Source of the DNA: Korobacter sp963758505 | GTDB lineage: Bacteria; Acidobacteriota; Terriglobia; Terriglobales; Acidobacteriaceae | Direction of reading: 5' to 3' | Length of the DNA: 64,000 nucleotides | Assembly: GCA_963758505.1 (NCBI GenBank) | Contig: CAVWVJ010000003.1 | Span: 1,550,001 to 1,614,000, forward strand | In this document: positions 63,183 to 64,000 of the stretch, piece by piece | How positions within the stretch are numbered: the stretch's first letter is position 1 | Layout of the letters: each line of letters starts with the position of its first letter | Made by a program: the position numbers and the translations under genes | The notes under the pieces: generated by a model | What the model saw: the letters and a program-made list of their open reading frames with translations, nothing else | Told to the model about the DNA's origin: nothing | Databases searched by the model: none

Positions 63183-64000
63183 CTACTCTGCCGGAGCGGC
63201 GGAAAGGACGGCGGGCTCGCTCTTCGGCTCTGCATCCCCGCTGTCCATCCAGCGGTGCAGCGCAATCGAGCCGCCTACGGTTGCGATCGCCGCCAGCCAC
63301 GAGATCACGGGAGAGATCCAGAAGAACCCTGGCGCCAGCGCCAGCAATGCAAACCACACCAGGATCGTTCCCAGCGAAACCAGCATGGGAAGAAGCCGCT
63401 GCGTGCTTTGCATCGGCAGCGTGACCTTGCAAATCGACTGCAGCAGGAGCGCGAACGGATAGGCTACGATCAGGTCCACAACGTAATGTTCGCCTGTTCC
63501 CAACGTAGCGAACACGGTGAAGACGACGAAGTACAACACTACTACGCGTGCCGCCAGCGATAGACCCTTCGAATTCCACCAGGCCAGAAGGACCCATCCC
63601 ATGTGCAGCGACGGGATGGCATTGCGCGGACCCGGAAGCGCGATCAGGTTTGGCACCAGGTGCGATGCGCGCGCATAATCCGGCAGGAAAAACGGAAATG
63701 CCCGGCCGAAGACGTGAGCCGGCCCCATCGCGGGCAACAGGTTATAGAAGAGAATTCCCATCGGTCCGGTGAGCAGAAAGGCATACATCACCGGCAGTGC
63801 CGCGCGGCCCAGCCTCCGCAACTTCAGCCCGTAGACCAGCGCCAGTGGAATCGCCAAACCGACGTACACGATCATGCTGGCGATGCGGAACCACGGATGA
63901 GTCGCGAACAACTTTCCTAATTCGACCGCAGGCTGCCACACCAGGCTCGCGTCGTACGAATAGAGAAAGAAGTCGTACACCTTCGGATGCAGCTTCTCGG
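63183..64000 (-). CDS. PAP2-family membrane phosphatase/phosphotransferase (5' end outside window)
   Basis: At least 272 residues; the frame stays open to the window edge (KLHPKVYDFFLYSYDASLVW), so the start lies beyond 64000; the GTG at 63980 is unlikely. Six hydrophobic helices. PAP2 motifs: NAIPSLHMGWVLLAWW (catalytic His in PSLH) and GTGEHYVVDLIVAYPF (second His and Asp). Domain layout resembles the inositolphosphorylceramide-synthase-like PAP2 group (PF14378) rather than a diacylglycerol pyrophosphatase. Likely acts on lipid phosphates at the inner membrane. Confidence 0.85.
   Translation of the reverse strand, partial: EKLHPKVYDFFLYSYDASLVWQPAVELGKLFATHPWFRIASMIVYVGLAIPLALVYGLKLRRLGRAALPVMYAFLLTGPMGILFYNLLPAMGPAHVFGRAFPFFLPDYARASHLVPNLIALPGPRNAIPSLHMGWVLLAWWNSKGLSLAARVVVLYFVVFTVFATLGTGEHYVVDLIVAYPFALLLQSICKVTLPMQSTQRLLPMLVSLGTILVWFALLALAPGFFWISPVISWLAAIATVGGSIALHRWMDSGDAEPKSEPAVLSAAPAE

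Overview
The window reads as chromosomal DNA of an Acidobacteriota bacterium (Terriglobia, Koribacter-like). This is inferred from gene content, not from a search: two very large Oar-like TonB-dependent receptors with an N-terminal carboxypeptidase-regulatory domain, a 1143-residue BNR/VPS10-like secreted protein, paired DUF3857/transglutaminase proteins, a GH144-type glucoamylase-like protein, an SpdH-like Tat flavoprotein, and many GTG/TTG starts in moderately GC-rich DNA. I see no rRNA, tRNA, CRISPR array, insertion sequence or prophage.

Layout. 1-7267: the C-terminal two thirds of a CzcA/CusA-type heavy-metal RND pump, then the BNR-repeat protein, a DUF1697 protein, a small recombinase-like protein and a PilZ protein on the minus strand. 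7268-10309: a compact bufferin-type RiPP operon, bufA (secreted Cys-rich precursor), bufB (DUF692/MNIO oxidase), bufC (DUF2063 partner) and bufD (DoxX membrane protein). A palindrome lies upstream and a strong hairpin sits between precursor and enzyme. 10310-20648: a carbohydrate locus with a GH3 beta-glucosidase, GH144-like glucanase, TonB receptor, LacI regulator and MFS permease; related LacI-type operator candidates precede the GH3 gene and lie in the receptor/lacI divergent region. I read it as a probable beta-1,2-glucan utilisation locus.

20700-31790: pckG, two overlapping DUF3857 transglutaminase-like genes (one with a destroyed active site), a RskA-type anti-sigma factor with its ECF sigma factor (which apparently lacks an ordinary start codon), a hemerythrin protein, a protein joining an acidic head to a histone-H1-like tail, and a LysM/MltD lytic transglycosylase. 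31881-45341: a transsulfuration-type PLP enzyme, a second TonB receptor, isoaspartyl peptidase, a CDP-alcohol phosphatidyltransferase coupled to greA, carD, AI-2E permease, ruvX-mltG, an outer-membrane-type lipoprotein and an FtsX/MacB permease.

45342-64000: the ribosomal genes rplM-rpsI and rpsB, then tsf with a VOC-fold gene between rpsB and tsf; then coaD, an aminotransferase, a GDP-mannose set (manA-manC-phosphomannomutase), an M48 protease, kdsB, the Tat flavoprotein, PPK2, asnA and a PAP2-family membrane protein cut by the window end. The bufferin operon, next to (but not demonstrably co-regulated with) a metal-efflux pump, is the most distinctive system; the glucan locus is the second.
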